Source: Candidatus Lindowbacteria bacterium RIFCSPLOWO2_12_FULL_62_27 (lineage in GTDB: Bacteria; Lindowbacteria; 2-12-FULL-62-27). From it: DNA of 64,000 bases. The position numbers and the translations under genes were made by a program. Of the stretch, positions 23,454 through 32,214 are shown piece after piece; positions within the stretch are counted from its first letter, which is position 1, and each line of letters starts with the position of its first letter. The notes under the pieces are model-generated. The model made no database searches, had not been told where the DNA came from, and saw nothing but the letters and a program-made list of their open reading frames with translations. The stretch spans positions 186,001-250,000 of the forward strand of contig MFPR01000020.1 of NCBI GenBank assembly GCA_001784175.1. The letters are read 5' to 3'.

Positions 23454-25236
23454 AAAATCTGACTCGGAAGTGCAAAAAGAGCAGGAATCATTCCGGAAAG
23501 AGGTGAGCGCAGTCCAGGAGTGGATGGCTCAGCCCAGATTCAAGCACACCACGCGGTACTGGACCGCCGAAGACCTCGTGCGGGTCCGGCCGCGCATCCG
23601 AAACGAATTCACGTTCACAAACGCCATGGCCGGAAAATTCTGGACCCTCCTCCAGACCCTCAAAAACAACGGCCGGCGCGGCCGGCAGCCCAACCATACG
23701 GGCACGGGCGGCGTCATCGACGGCGCCCAGGCCGCTGTCTTCGCGATGCGCGGCCTCGAAGCCCTCTACGTCAGCGGCTGGCAGGCCTCGCTCCTCCATT
23801 ATTCTTCCGGCCGCACCGGGCCCGACCTTGCAAAATATCCGTACGACACGGTTCCCAAAGTGGTCGAACGCATCACCCGCGCGCAGCGGTGGTATGACGC
23901 GCGGCAGCGCGAAGAACGCAGTTGGATGACCCGCGCGCAACTGGCGGAGACGCCGGCCGTCGATTACTTCCTGCCGATCTTCGCGGACGGTGACACCGGC
24001 CACGAGGCGATGGCAGAACTCATGGAACTCTTCATCGAGGCCGGCGCCGCCGCCGTCCACATCGAGGACCAGGCCCACGGCAAAAAAAAGTGCGGACACA
24101 TGGCAGGCAAGGTCCTCGTGCCGATGCAGGAACACACGCTGAGGCTGCTCGAGGCCCGCGCGACCGCGGACATCTGGGGATCCGAAATCCTGATCGTCGC
24201 CCGCACCGACTCCGAGGCGGCCAAACTCCTGACGTCGGACGTCGACCCCCGCGACCACTGGTTCATTCTCGGCACGACCCTCGAAGATATCCCGGCGCTC
24301 GCAAAAATTATCGGCATGGCATGGGACAGAACCAACCGCAGGGAAAATGAAGTCCGCGTGACCCGCCTCGAAAAACGCTGGCCCTCCTTCGCCGCCGGCA
24401 TCCGCCGCCTCTGGCAGTGCTCCGATGGCGGCGACAGCAAGAGCGCCAAGGAAATGACGGAGGCCCTGACCTCCGAGTGGAACCGCCAGGCCGGGCTTAT
24501 GACCTACTACGAGGCGGTGGCCAGGGCCATCGATAAGTCAGATCGGCCTAACAAAAAAGAACTTCTTCGCCGGTGGGAGGAGGAAAACGGCCCCGCCAAC
24601 GCGCTCGCCCTGCGGGAGCAGGTCGAACTGGCGGAAAATATGCGCATCCATGTGGAATGGAATAAATTCAAGCCGAAAGTTTTTGAAGGGTATTTTCAGG
24701 TCAAATCGTGCGTCGAAGCGGCCATCGCGCGCGGGCGGGCCTTTGCGCCCTTCGCCGACATCCTGTGGATGGAACAGGAAAAACCGAGTCTCGACGAGGC
24801 CCGGCGTTTCGCGGAAGGCGTGCTCGAAAAATTTCCGGATGCCGTCCTGGCGGCCAACAACTCACCGTCCTTCAACTGGGACAATCCCGACCTCCACCGC
24901 GGATTGAGCCAGGCGCGGATCGACGCCAAGCACAAGGCCCATCAGGACGAGCAGGGCAAAATGGGATATGTCTTTCAGTTTGTCACGCTCATGGGAAGCC
25001 ACATGTCGCTCCTTGCAACGCACGAGACCGGCACGACCTTTCGGGAGGAGGGAATGCTGGCCTACGTGCGGGACGTGCAGCGCAGAGAAAAGGCCATGGG
25101 CGCGCCGTTTCTCAAGCACCAGTGGTTCGCGGGATCGGGTTTGCGCGAAGCGATGGAGCGGCTTATCTATGGCGGCGCGTCGGCGACCGGAATCGGAGGC
25201 AAGGGCCTCACGGAACGGCAATTCGACAAGAAATAG
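23446..25236 (+). CDS. aceA: Isocitrate lyase (long form)
   Basis: 596 residues. Splits isocitrate into glyoxylate and succinate. [14 protein letters not shown] (about 209-222) contains the catalytic Cys motif [14 protein letters not shown] and IHVEDQ-like (VHIEDQAHG) supply metal ligands, and NNSPSFNWD is the conserved C-terminal active-site segment. It is longer than E. coli AceA (about 434) and resembles the long bacterial/eukaryotic class. A GGAGG Shine-Dalgarno lies inside the end of malate synthase. It is followed 7 bp later by a secreted hydrolase gene. Confidence 0.95.
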   Translation: MARKSDSEVQKEQESFRKEVSAVQEWMAQPRFKHTTRYWTAEDLVRVRPRIRNEFTFTNAMAGKFWTLLQTLKNNGRRGRQPNHTGTGGVIDGAQAAVFAMRGLEALYVSGWQASLLHYSSGRTGPDLAKYPYDTVPKVVERITRAQRWYDARQREERSWMTRAQLAETPAVDYFLPIFADGDTGHEAMAELMELFIEAGAAAVHIEDQAHGKKKCGHMAGKVLVPMQEHTLRLLEARATADIWGSEILIVARTDSEAAKLLTSDVDPRDHWFILGTTLEDIPALAKIIGMAWDRTNRRENEVRVTRLEKRWPSFAAGIRRLWQCSDGGDSKSAKEMTEALTSEWNRQAGLMTYYEAVARAIDKSDRPNKKELLRRWEEENGPANALALREQVELAENMRIHVEWNKFKPKVFEGYFQVKSCVEAAIARGRAFAPFADILWMEQEKPSLDEARRFAEGVLEKFPDAVLAANNSPSFNWDNPDLHRGLSQARIDAKHKAHQDEQGKMGYVFQFVTLMGSHMSLLATHETGTTFREEGMLAYVRDVQRREKAMGAPFLKHQWFAGSGLREAMERLIYGGASATGIGGKGLTERQFDKK

Positions 25237-25243
25237 GTTTGTC

Positions 25244-26224
25244 ATGAAAAGGGGCATCGTGCCGGCGCTGGCCGCATCAATGGTTTTTGCAGCGCATCTT
25301 GCGGCGCCGGCGGTGGAATCAGGTCCGGCGGTGGGCCCGCCGCGGCCAACGGCTCCGCCGGCAGCCCGCCGCGGCATCCCGCCCGTGTTTGAACAGGCTT
25401 CCATCCCGGCCCTCGCGCAAAAAAAAATCCGGCCCGGACCCATCACCGTCGCCTCCCTCGTGGAAGATTCCTTCGCCTTTAAAATCGACAGCGTCCGGTA
25501 CACCAGCGACAATCTCACGGTTTCAGGACTCATCGCGATTCCGAAATCCCGCAAGCCGCCCTTTCCCGCCGTTGTGATTTGTCATGGATACTACCCGCCC
25601 GCCAACTACTGGCAGGGATTGGGCACGCTCGACACCATCCAGGCGCTCGCCGCCGAAGGATACCTCGTGTTCCTGCCGGACTACCGCGGATTTCCTCCGT
25701 CCGAAGGCCACGCAACCTATCCGTATCCGGGCGAGGTCATGGACGTTGTTCAAGGCGTCGTTTCCCTTTCGATGCATCCCAAGGTCGACGCCAAACGAAT
25801 CGCCGTCATCGGGTACAGCATGGGCGGCGGAATCGCGCTTCAAGCGGCGGAAATCCTCGGATCGCAGATCAAGGCCTTTGTGGATTATTACGGCCAACTG
25901 GGCGGATTTTTCCTCCGCGAAGATGAGCTGGCCCTTCTCCTGGATCAGGGCGTCGATTTTCCGATGGCCGAGGCGATCTTCAAGGCCAAGTCCCCCTTCC
26001 ACCATCTCCAAAGGCTCTCCTGCCCCACCCTCATCTTTCACGGCCAGAACGATCGCACGGTCTCGATCTCCCAGAGCCTGATGCTGCGCAACGAGCTTCG
26101 GCGCCTCGCCAAACCGGTCGATCTCGTCGCCTTCCCCGAATACGGCCACGCTTTCGGCGACTCCTTTCGGAACCGTTCCTTCCCGCAACTCCTCGCGTTT
26201 TTGAAAACACAGATCGGGAAATGA
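25244..26224 (+). CDS. Secreted alpha/beta hydrolase (S9/dienelactone-hydrolase-like)
   Basis: 326 residues. A signal peptide (MKRGIVPALAASMVFAAHLAAPAV) and a proline-rich linker precede the hydrolase domain. The nucleophile Ser is in GYSMGGG (about 193), the Asp in HGQNDRT (about 270) and the His in EYGHAFGD (about 302). FPAVVICHGYYPP forms the oxyanion region. Substrate cannot be read from sequence; esterase or peptidase activity is likely. It follows isocitrate lyase by 7 bp and overlaps the next gene by ATGA, so all four genes from malate synthase on may form one transcript. Confidence 0.85.
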   Translation: MKRGIVPALAASMVFAAHLAAPAVESGPAVGPPRPTAPPAARRGIPPVFEQASIPALAQKKIRPGPITVASLVEDSFAFKIDSVRYTSDNLTVSGLIAIPKSRKPPFPAVVICHGYYPPANYWQGLGTLDTIQALAAEGYLVFLPDYRGFPPSEGHATYPYPGEVMDVVQGVVSLSMHPKVDAKRIAVIGYSMGGGIALQAAEILGSQIKAFVDYYGQLGGFFLREDELALLLDQGVDFPMAEAIFKAKSPFHHLQRLSCPTLIFHGQNDRTVSISQSLMLRNELRRLAKPVDLVAFPEYGHAFGDSFRNRSFPQLLAFLKTQIGK

Positions 26225-27675
26225 ATCCGCCGGGTGAATGTTCCCCCCTCTCCCGCCGTAGGCGGGAGAGGGTCGGGGTGAGGGTGGCCCTGCTCTGTCT
26301 GCTCCTCACCGCCTGCGGCAAGCCCGAACCGGCGCCACCGGCGGCCGGCATTCGGGAATCCGAAACCTGGTACGTCGCATGGCTGGGATCGGAAAAAATC
26401 GGATACCTCCGCAAGACCGTCTCGCGGACACCGGAGGGACGCCTTCGGCTGTACAGCGAGAATTACGTTTCGGCCAGAACCCTGCAACACCCGGTCCGGA
26501 TGAAAGCGATCGAGATCGTGGAAGCCACGCCCGATTTTCAACCGTACCGCTATTTCCAGAAGATCGAGACGGGGCTGGACGCCGTGTATCAGGTGAAAGG
26601 CTGGTTGGAGGGCGATCAATTCAAAATTGAGGTCGCATCCTCCGGAAACATCATCAAAACGAAGTCCTTCGCGACGGCCGATCTTACCTTCCCGCAACTG
26701 GCCGACCAGAAAATTCTCTCGGAAGATCTCTCGCCTGGACTTCGCCGGACCTTCCAGGTGGTCAACCCGGTCGATTTCCTCCCGATCCGCATCACCCTCG
26801 CCGTCGACCGCGCGCCGCCGGACAAAATTCCGGCGGACAGGTCAAACGTCCTGCGCGTGACGGCCGCGCTTGGAGCCATCGAGATCGTTTCCTACGTCGA
26901 CACGTCGGACCCGGAACCGTTTCTCATCGAATGGCCTCAGATGGAACTCAAATACATCCGGGGCGACAAAGAAGCGGCGGAACGCGTCGCGTCCGCGGCG
27001 CCCGCGGATATCGACCTCGCCTATTTCGCTGCCGTCGTGCCGACCGGAGGATCGGCACCGCCTGAATCCTCCGGCCGCGTCCGGGTCGTTCTTCGGGGTC
27101 CCGGACTGGGGGATCTCAATCTATCGGGAGATTTTCAGAAGGTGATAGACAAATCCGAAGAGCAGGTGACATTGGAAATCGGATGGCCTGACATCCTCGC
27201 CCTGGCCGACCGCCCGTCCGCCGCGTCGCCGGTGGACTCGTCCGTGGTGACACCCGCGATCCGGAAAATCGCCGGCCTGTTCCGGGAACGGCCGCCTCTT
27301 GAATTTTCTCGCGGCGCCATCCGGTGGATGCGGGCGCACATCCGGCAGGTCCCCACATCTTTGGTTCCCAGCGCGGACGATGTGCTTGAGATCCGGCAGG
27401 GCGACTGCAACGAGTTTTCGGCTCTGTTCCATGCCCTCGCCTCCGCCGCCGGCCTTCCGTCAAAAATCGTCTCCGGAGTCGTTTATATGGACGGGAAATA
27501 TTTTTATCATTCGTGGAATGAACTCTTCGTCGGCGGTCACTGGGTCCCGGTCGATCCCATCCTCAACGAAGTGCCGGCTTCACTCAAACATATCAAACTG
27601 ATCGAAGGCGACTATTCGGCCTCGTGGCGTCTTGCGGCGTGCTTGAGGACGCTGCGGATTGATATCCTGAATTAA
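26221..27675 (+). CDS. Transglutaminase-like lipoprotein
   Basis: 484 residues. The N-terminus ends in LLCLLLTACGKPEP, a good lipobox with Cys at about 32, so it is an envelope lipoprotein. The C-terminal quarter is a transglutaminase core: GDCNEFSALFHAL (Cys, about 400), YFYHSWNELFVGGHWVPVDP (His, then Asp). The first 300 residues are beta-rich and unrecognised. The basic n-region of the signal peptide (SRRRRERVGVRV) is encoded by a genomic palindromic repeat. Such domains act as proteases or crosslinkers; the substrate is unknown. Confidence 0.85.
   Translation: MNPPGECSPLSRRRRERVGVRVALLCLLLTACGKPEPAPPAAGIRESETWYVAWLGSEKIGYLRKTVSRTPEGRLRLYSENYVSARTLQHPVRMKAIEIVEATPDFQPYRYFQKIETGLDAVYQVKGWLEGDQFKIEVASSGNIIKTKSFATADLTFPQLADQKILSEDLSPGLRRTFQVVNPVDFLPIRITLAVDRAPPDKIPADRSNVLRVTAALGAIEIVSYVDTSDPEPFLIEWPQMELKYIRGDKEAAERVASAAPADIDLAYFAAVVPTGGSAPPESSGRVRVVLRGPGLGDLNLSGDFQKVIDKSEEQVTLEIGWPDILALADRPSAASPVDSSVVTPAIRKIAGLFRERPPLEFSRGAIRWMRAHIRQVPTSLVPSADDVLEIRQGDCNEFSALFHALASAAGLPSKIVSGVVYMDGKYFYHSWNELFVGGHWVPVDPILNEVPASLKHIKLIEGDYSASWRLAACLRTLRIDILN
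26246..26288 (+). repeat. GC-rich palindromic repeat, copy B (inside a coding region)
   Basis: CCCTCTCCCGCC inverted repeat plus the GTCGGGGTGAGGGTGGC tail. It is translated as part of the lipoprotein signal peptide. Confidence 0.85.
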
Positions 27676-28757
27676 AACTCGCTCGGGATTCCTGAAATCC
27701 TCAGCGTGGGAGACTGGCTGAGCCGCACAACGGTCGCAGGGATCGTCTGACCCAAGGGATCGTAAACGACCTTCACGTCCGGCCGCGTGATCGCCTCTTT
27801 CGGCACAGCCTTCACGATCCCGTGCCGGCCGTCTGACAGCGTCACCCACGTGCCGACGGGGAAGGGCGCAAAAAGCTGGGAGAAAATATCCCGAAGTTCC
27901 GGCGCAAACTGCGGTTCCTTGCTGGACATCAAAACTCCGAGCGCCAGAATGGCCGGCTGCCGGAGCCGGTATGGCCGGTCCGACGTCATGCCGTCAAACG
28001 ACTCACAGGCGCCGACGATGCCGGAATACTGATGAATCTGAGTCCCCGACAGTCCTTTCGGATATCCCTTGCCGGAGACCCGCTCGTGATGCTGGATGGT
28101 CACCGCCCGGGACGTGGCCTTGATCTCCGTGAACCGGCTGAGATACTTGAACCCGAATACCCCGTGCAACTGCATCTTGGACGAGTCGTCTGGCGCGTAT
28201 TTTGTCTTCTTGTTCACGAGTTCCGCAGGAACAAAGGCCTCACCGATGTCGTGCAAGAGGCCGCCTACCACAAGGTCCCGGAGGTGCATCAGATTGTAGC
28301 CCATCCGGCTGCCTACGTACGCCGACAGAACCGCCACCTGGACGGCGTGCTCCGCCGCATAATCCTCGGGATTCTTCACGCCTATGACATCCACAACCCG
28401 CCTACGCTCCCCCATCGCCACTTCGTCCACGATCGCGTTGCAGGCGTCAAAAACCGCCTTGAGATCCAGCCCGGGCGCCGCGTCGATGTCGGTTTTCCCC
28501 CGAATCGCCTGAAATGTCTTGTGCATGAGCCGGACGGCGGAAAGTCTGAGCCCGTCCGATATCAAAGGCCTCGGTTCGATGGACGCGTCCAGCGTATCGG
28601 CGATGACCAGCGTCTTGTAGCCCATGCTGGACAGCCGGTCGACGATGTTGGCGTCCAGCTTGATCCCTGCCGTGAATAGACACTGCCCGTCAAGATTGAA
28701 TATGTGCTCGTACAGAGAGTGCCCGAAATGCGCTTTATCGATTGAAATAAGTCTCAT
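27672..28757 (-). CDS. HD-GYP domain protein (c-di-GMP phosphodiesterase-like)
   Basis: 361 residues. An N-terminal domain of unknown type (1-130) precedes the HD-GYP domain: EHAVQVAVLSAYVG, GGLLHDIGE (HD pair, about 187) and HHERVSGKGYPKGL (HHExxxGxGYP, about 225). GACESFDGMTSDRPYR completes the signature. All metal-binding residues look intact, so c-di-GMP hydrolysis is likely. A C-terminal beta extension (WVTLSDGRHGIVKAV) is common in this subfamily. In a flagellated organism it would favour motility. AAGGA precedes the ATG. It sits 23 bp downstream of parB. Confidence 0.9.
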   Translation of the reverse strand: MRLISIDKAHFGHSLYEHIFNLDGQCLFTAGIKLDANIVDRLSSMGYKTLVIADTLDASIEPRPLISDGLRLSAVRLMHKTFQAIRGKTDIDAAPGLDLKAVFDACNAIVDEVAMGERRRVVDVIGVKNPEDYAAEHAVQVAVLSAYVGSRMGYNLMHLRDLVVGGLLHDIGEAFVPAELVNKKTKYAPDDSSKMQLHGVFGFKYLSRFTEIKATSRAVTIQHHERVSGKGYPKGLSGTQIHQYSGIVGACESFDGMTSDRPYRLRQPAILALGVLMSSKEPQFAPELRDIFSQLFAPFPVGTWVTLSDGRHGIVKAVPKEAITRPDVKVVYDPLGQTIPATVVRLSQSPTLRISGIPSEF

Positions 28758-28780
28758 TCGCCGATCCTTTGACTGATGGC

Positions 28781-29743
28781 TTACAGTCGGCTTTCAATGA
28801 CTCCTTTTCGAACGACCCCCAAAATCCTGTCTACATCTTCCTTTGAATGAATCTGAATTTCAATTGTCCCTCTGTACTGTTCATCCCTCTTCCTCAATTT
28901 TACTTTTACACCGGTTCCAAGGTGCCTGCAGAATTCCTGCTCCAGTTTCTCCCATTCATTCACGGCCGCAATATCATTCTTGCCATTCCCGGATGTCTCG
29001 GCGTTCATACGCCTTGCTTCTTCCTCAGATTTTCTGACTGACCACGAAAACTCAACAATTTTAGAGGCTAATTCTGCCCGGCGATTCTCATTCTGGACTG
29101 ATAGTATTGCTTTCGCATGCCCAAATTCAATCTTACCGTCCAATAAATACTTCTGAATATCCTCTGAAAGAGACAGTAATCTGAGTAGATTTGATATTGT
29201 TGATCTATCTTTCGATAACTTGTCCGCGATCTCATCCTGTGTCAAATTGAATTTGACCTGCAGAGCCCGAATTGCCTTCGCTATCTCTACAGCATTCAGG
29301 TCCTCGCGTTCAATATTCTCAATTATAGCAGCTTCCAGCATTGATTTATCATCATAATTTTTTATAATGACAGGGATTGAGTCTATATTTGCCATTTTAC
29401 AGGCCTGCCATCGTCTTTCACCAGATACAATCTCGTATCTGCCTGCATTTCTCCTAACAATAATAGGCTGAATGAGACCGTTTTTACGTATTGTTTCTGA
29501 TAGCTCCTTAAGCTTATCCTCATTAAATCTTATTCTTGGCTGATATGGATTCGGTGTTAGAGAGTCTGTCGGCTGATATGTCAGATACTCACCGACTTTA
29601 TTTCCATTATTAGTTATTTCAGTTGCTAATTGACTCACTAACGATGTCTGTAATGATTCCTCTATCGGCGTTATCTGCTCCCGCTGTGGATTCTCCATTG
29701 GAATTAACGCTGACAGGCCCCGGCCCAATACTGCTTTCTTCAT
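28781..29743 (-). CDS. parB: Chromosome partitioning protein ParB
   Basis: 320 residues. Starts MKKAVLGRGLSALIP, the classic ParB N-terminal ParA-contact motif. The CTPase/ParB-Srx domain has NPYQPR (about 68) and IVSGERRWQA (GERR, about 107-115). The helix-turn-helix LTQDEIADKLSKDRSTISNL (about 172-192) reads parS. The C-terminal dimerisation domain is present. The coding sequence is strikingly AT-rich compared with neighbours. Its first 41 codons overlap the end of parA in another frame. A parS-like palindrome lies 1.1 kb away. Confidence 0.95.
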   Translation of the reverse strand: MKKAVLGRGLSALIPMENPQREQITPIEESLQTSLVSQLATEITNNGNKVGEYLTYQPTDSLTPNPYQPRIRFNEDKLKELSETIRKNGLIQPIIVRRNAGRYEIVSGERRWQACKMANIDSIPVIIKNYDDKSMLEAAIIENIEREDLNAVEIAKAIRALQVKFNLTQDEIADKLSKDRSTISNLLRLLSLSEDIQKYLLDGKIEFGHAKAILSVQNENRRAELASKIVEFSWSVRKSEEEARRMNAETSGNGKNDIAAVNEWEKLEQEFCRHLGTGVKVKLRKRDEQYRGTIEIQIHSKEDVDRILGVVRKGVIESRL

Positions 29744-30593
29744 AGTCCCCCCTTATTGTTACATTTTCTATGTCAGCTTTTTCAATTGTGGCTGACGTTT
29801 CTTCATTGTTGATCTCTATTCCATATAATAGTTCCCTTGCCAGATCCTTGATCGCATGGGCGCCCTTTGACTCCGGCGCATATTGCTGAATCGGCTTTCC
29901 GAATGACGGCGCCTCTGCAAGGCGAATGTTTCTTGGAATAATTGTTTCGAGTACTTTTCCATTGAAGTGGCTCTTGATCTCCGACACAACAGCCTCCGTG
30001 AGTCTCATCCGGAAATCCACCATGCTGAGGACAACGCCAAGAATCTCGAGGCTGGGATTCGCAAAATTTTTGATCGATTCATAAACCTTGATGAGCTGTG
30101 TGATCCCTTCCAGCGCGAAGAACTCGCATTGCATCGGAATAAGGATCTGGTCGGCCGCGACAAAGGCGTTCACGGTCAGAAGTCCCAGGGAAGGCGGCGT
30201 GTCCATGAGAATGAAATCGTACTGGTCCCGCACAGGATCGATCGCCTTCTTGAGAAGGAACTCCCTGAAATCCATTCCGGCGATCTCGATGGCGGCGCCG
30301 GCCAGATTCATGTTCGCGGGGAGAACGGACAGGTTCTCATAGGAAGTCGTGGCCCGGGCCTGGTCCAACGGCAATGCCCGGATCAAAACATCATAGGCCG
30401 TCCTCTCCGCATTCTTGGCAACCCCCAGTCCGCTCGTCGAGTTCCCCTGGGGATCCAGATCGATCAGGAGAACTTTCTTGCCTTCCTCCGCCAGTGATAC
30501 CGAGAGATTGATCGACAAGGTTGTCTTGCCTACTCCGCCTTTTTGATTCGCTACCGCAATGACCTTCTTCACATCCAGTTTTCTTCTGTCCAT
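29619..30593 (-). CDS. parA: Chromosome partitioning ATPase ParA with extended C-terminus
   Basis: 324 residues. The deviant Walker A NQKGGVGKTTLSINL (about 16-30), LLIDLDPQGNSTSGLG and FILMDTPPSLGLLT are typical of Soj/ParA. Family members end near LARELLYG (about 260); here some 65 extra, low-complexity residues follow (Glu/Ser/Asn/Gly-rich). The last 41 codons lie in the parB start region, a 125 bp overlap in different frames. A GGGGGAG Shine-Dalgarno precedes the ATG. Base composition changes from GC-rich to AT-rich at the extension. Confidence 0.95.
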   Translation of the reverse strand: MDRRKLDVKKVIAVANQKGGVGKTTLSINLSVSLAEEGKKVLLIDLDPQGNSTSGLGVAKNAERTAYDVLIRALPLDQARATTSYENLSVLPANMNLAGAAIEIAGMDFREFLLKKAIDPVRDQYDFILMDTPPSLGLLTVNAFVAADQILIPMQCEFFALEGITQLIKVYESIKNFANPSLEILGVVLSMVDFRMRLTEAVVSEIKSHFNGKVLETIIPRNIRLAEAPSFGKPIQQYAPESKGAHAIKDLARELLYGIEINNEETSATIEKADIENVTIRGDYEESSIGPGPVSVNSNGESTAGADNADRGIITDIVSESISN

Positions 30594-30677
30594 ACTTCTC
30601 CCCCCTTTCCCTTACTTACATACCTCATCGACATCCGCAGCGGTGACCTTGAATGCTCGTAACTGTTCAGGTGTTCC

Positions 30678-30720
30678 CCCTCTCCAGCCTCTGGCGGGAG
30701 AGGGTTGGGGTGAGGGTGGC
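30678..30720 (+). repeat. GC-rich palindromic repeat, copy C
   Basis: Same family as copies A and B with a few stem changes; lies in the 230 bp parA-rsmG gap. Confidence 0.8.
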
Positions 30721-30746
30721 AGGCTGCGGTCGTCGCTGTCTGTACC

Positions 30747-30792
30747 CCCCTCACCTCAATCCTCTCTCGCCCCTCGCGGGGGGAGAGGAGGT
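30747..30792 (-). repeat. GC-rich palindromic repeat, copy D (inverted relative to C)
   Basis: CCCCTCGCGGGG core with flanking CCTCTCTC and GGAGAGGAGG. It lies 26 bp from copy C in the opposite direction, a paired arrangement typical of REP-like elements. Confidence 0.75.
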
Positions 30793-30805
30793 GAATAGTT
30801 ACGAA

Positions 30806-30821
30806 TGTTCCACGTGGAACA
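30806..30821. promoter_or_regulatory. parS site
   Basis: TGTTCCACGTGGAACA, a perfect 16 bp palindrome that fits the bacterial parS form TGTTnCACGTGnAACA. It lies next to the rsmG stop and 213 bp upstream of parA; ParB is expected to load here. Confidence 0.88.
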
Positions 30822-30823
30822 CG

Positions 30824-31492
30824 TCAGTTCAATTTCAAATGGAAGACGAACAGTGGATCCCTTCTGTCTTCGTATCCAGGGATGGGAATGCTGTCGATCA
30901 GGTCACACCCTTGGCCTGCAAGATCATTCTTCGAACCAAAATAAATAATGTCCGTTCCACGTGGAAACTTTTTCATTAATAGGCCATAAATATTCACAAG
31001 TTTTATACCCCTTATCAACAATTCCTCAACACAATCCAGGTCTTTAGTGCTGATATCCTCCAATCCACATGGTATTATTTTTACATTTTTTATGCTTAAT
31101 TTATTGACTACCTCATGTAAAAATGCAATTTTTTTATTATTTCTCTCACATAGTACTATTGATATACTATTTCTGACTAGTTTAATGGTTATACCGCAGA
31201 TACCAGCACCTGAACCAACATCTAATAAGCACTTTTTATCTATTAATTGTGTTGCAATAATTGATGGCACAAGAAGTTTATTATATATATCTGAATAATC
31301 AAGCTTACCTACAATGTTTATCTTAGATTTATACTCATTAATAATGTCTATATATCTTCCAAGTATTTCTATTATTTTCTTGTCCACGACGTAACCGGGC
31401 GATGTAAAGGGGTTAACCCCCCTCTTTCCCTCCTTTAAAGGGGGGGATAAGGGGGGGTCCAACTTCTGTTCACCAGTGGAATTGCTCTTCAT
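30824..31492 (-). CDS. rsmG: 16S rRNA m7G methyltransferase RsmG (divergent)
   Basis: 222 residues. LLDVGSGAGICGITIKLV (about 88-105) and ERNNKKIAFLHEVVNKL match the RsmG/GidB SAM-binding core. The later part is less conserved than usual. Residues 12-28 (DPPLSPPLKEGKRGV) are encoded by a palindromic repeat. That they are translated is supported by a promoter whose -10 lies 8 bp before the ATG at 31492. A GTG further in could start a shorter form. The gene is very AT-rich for this genome. parA-parB-rsmG clustering is typical of origin-proximal DNA. Confidence 0.85.
   Translation of the reverse strand: MKSNSTGEQKLDPPLSPPLKEGKRGVNPFTSPGYVVDKKIIEILGRYIDIINEYKSKINIVGKLDYSDIYNKLLVPSIIATQLIDKKCLLDVGSGAGICGITIKLVRNSISIVLCERNNKKIAFLHEVVNKLSIKNVKIIPCGLEDISTKDLDCVEELLIRGIKLVNIYGLLMKKFPRGTDIIYFGSKNDLAGQGCDLIDSIPIPGYEDRRDPLFVFHLKLN
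30953..30968. promoter_or_regulatory. Second, degenerate parS-like site inside rsmG
   Basis: CGTTCCACGTGGAAAC keeps the 13 bp core of the nearby parS but differs at three outer positions. It is in rsmG coding sequence, 131 bp from the perfect site. Confidence 0.6.
31417..31460 (+). repeat. GC-rich palindromic repeat, copy G (CCTCCTTTAAAGGGGG type)
   Basis: CCCTCCTTTAAAGGGGGGG with flanking C and G runs. It is translated as DPPLSPPLKEGKRG at the RsmG N-terminus. Confidence 0.75.
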
Positions 31493-31510
31493 ATCGTGCT
31501 AAGATATCAT
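31482..31510 (+). promoter_or_regulatory. Leaderless-type promoter for the methyltransferase
   Basis: TTGCTC, 17 bp, TATCAT, with 6 bp to the ATG at 31517. The -35 lies within rsmG. Confidence 0.5.
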
Positions 31511-31528
31511 AATGCGATGAAGAATCAA
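31501..31528 (-). promoter_or_regulatory. rsmG promoter, overlapping the divergent one
   Basis: Minus strand TTGATT, 16 bp, TATCTT, with 8 bp to the ATG at 31492. The -35 lies within the methyltransferase coding region. Confidence 0.5.
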
Positions 31529-32214
31529 GATGAGAACAGATTCGTTACAAGCTACAGTAAATATTCGGAGGATGCGATCAGAAATTGGGTTAAATGCCGT
31601 AGAGATAAACGCATTTCTAGATTTTTTGCTGTATTATTAAGGCAGTATTGTTGTCCTATTTTTCAGAAAAATGGATTATACTATGTCCTGGATGCAGGTT
31701 GTGGACTTGGACATGATGCTCAGGAATTTTCAAAGGCCGGTTTTAATGTCGTTGGTGTTGATGCCGTGAAAGAATTTATTCTATATGGAAGAAAAATGGA
31801 TTCCCGATTTCGCGGGAATAACGGGAAGAAAGCAGCACCCCAAGGAAGGGTGAAATTCATTTGTGGAGATTATGCTTGCTCTGATTTAATCACTCCTCTT
31901 ATTCGCCGCCGATTATTCGATCTCATCTGGGCCAATGCCAGCTTGATACATTATCCCAAGAAACGATTGACGCCCGTGCTGAATCGGATGGCGTCGTTCG
32001 TCCGTCCGGCAGGGCTTTTTGCAGGGACATTTTTTCACGGCAAGGGCGAGGGCGTCTATCATGGATCGTTCGTGCCTGGACGCTTCTTTGCACGATACTT
32101 GAAGGACGAACTCCAGTCTCATGTTGAAAACGCCGGCTGGCGCATCCGATGGATCCATACGGTTGCCAATGAAGAACGGCGCGGCCGCTGGATTCAGGTG
32201 ATTGCTGAGAAACG

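Noticed and set aside
28758-31500. oriC or DnaA-box cluster beside parAB
   Set aside because: No dnaA gene and no convincing cluster of TTATCCACA-type boxes was seen, so only parS is claimed.
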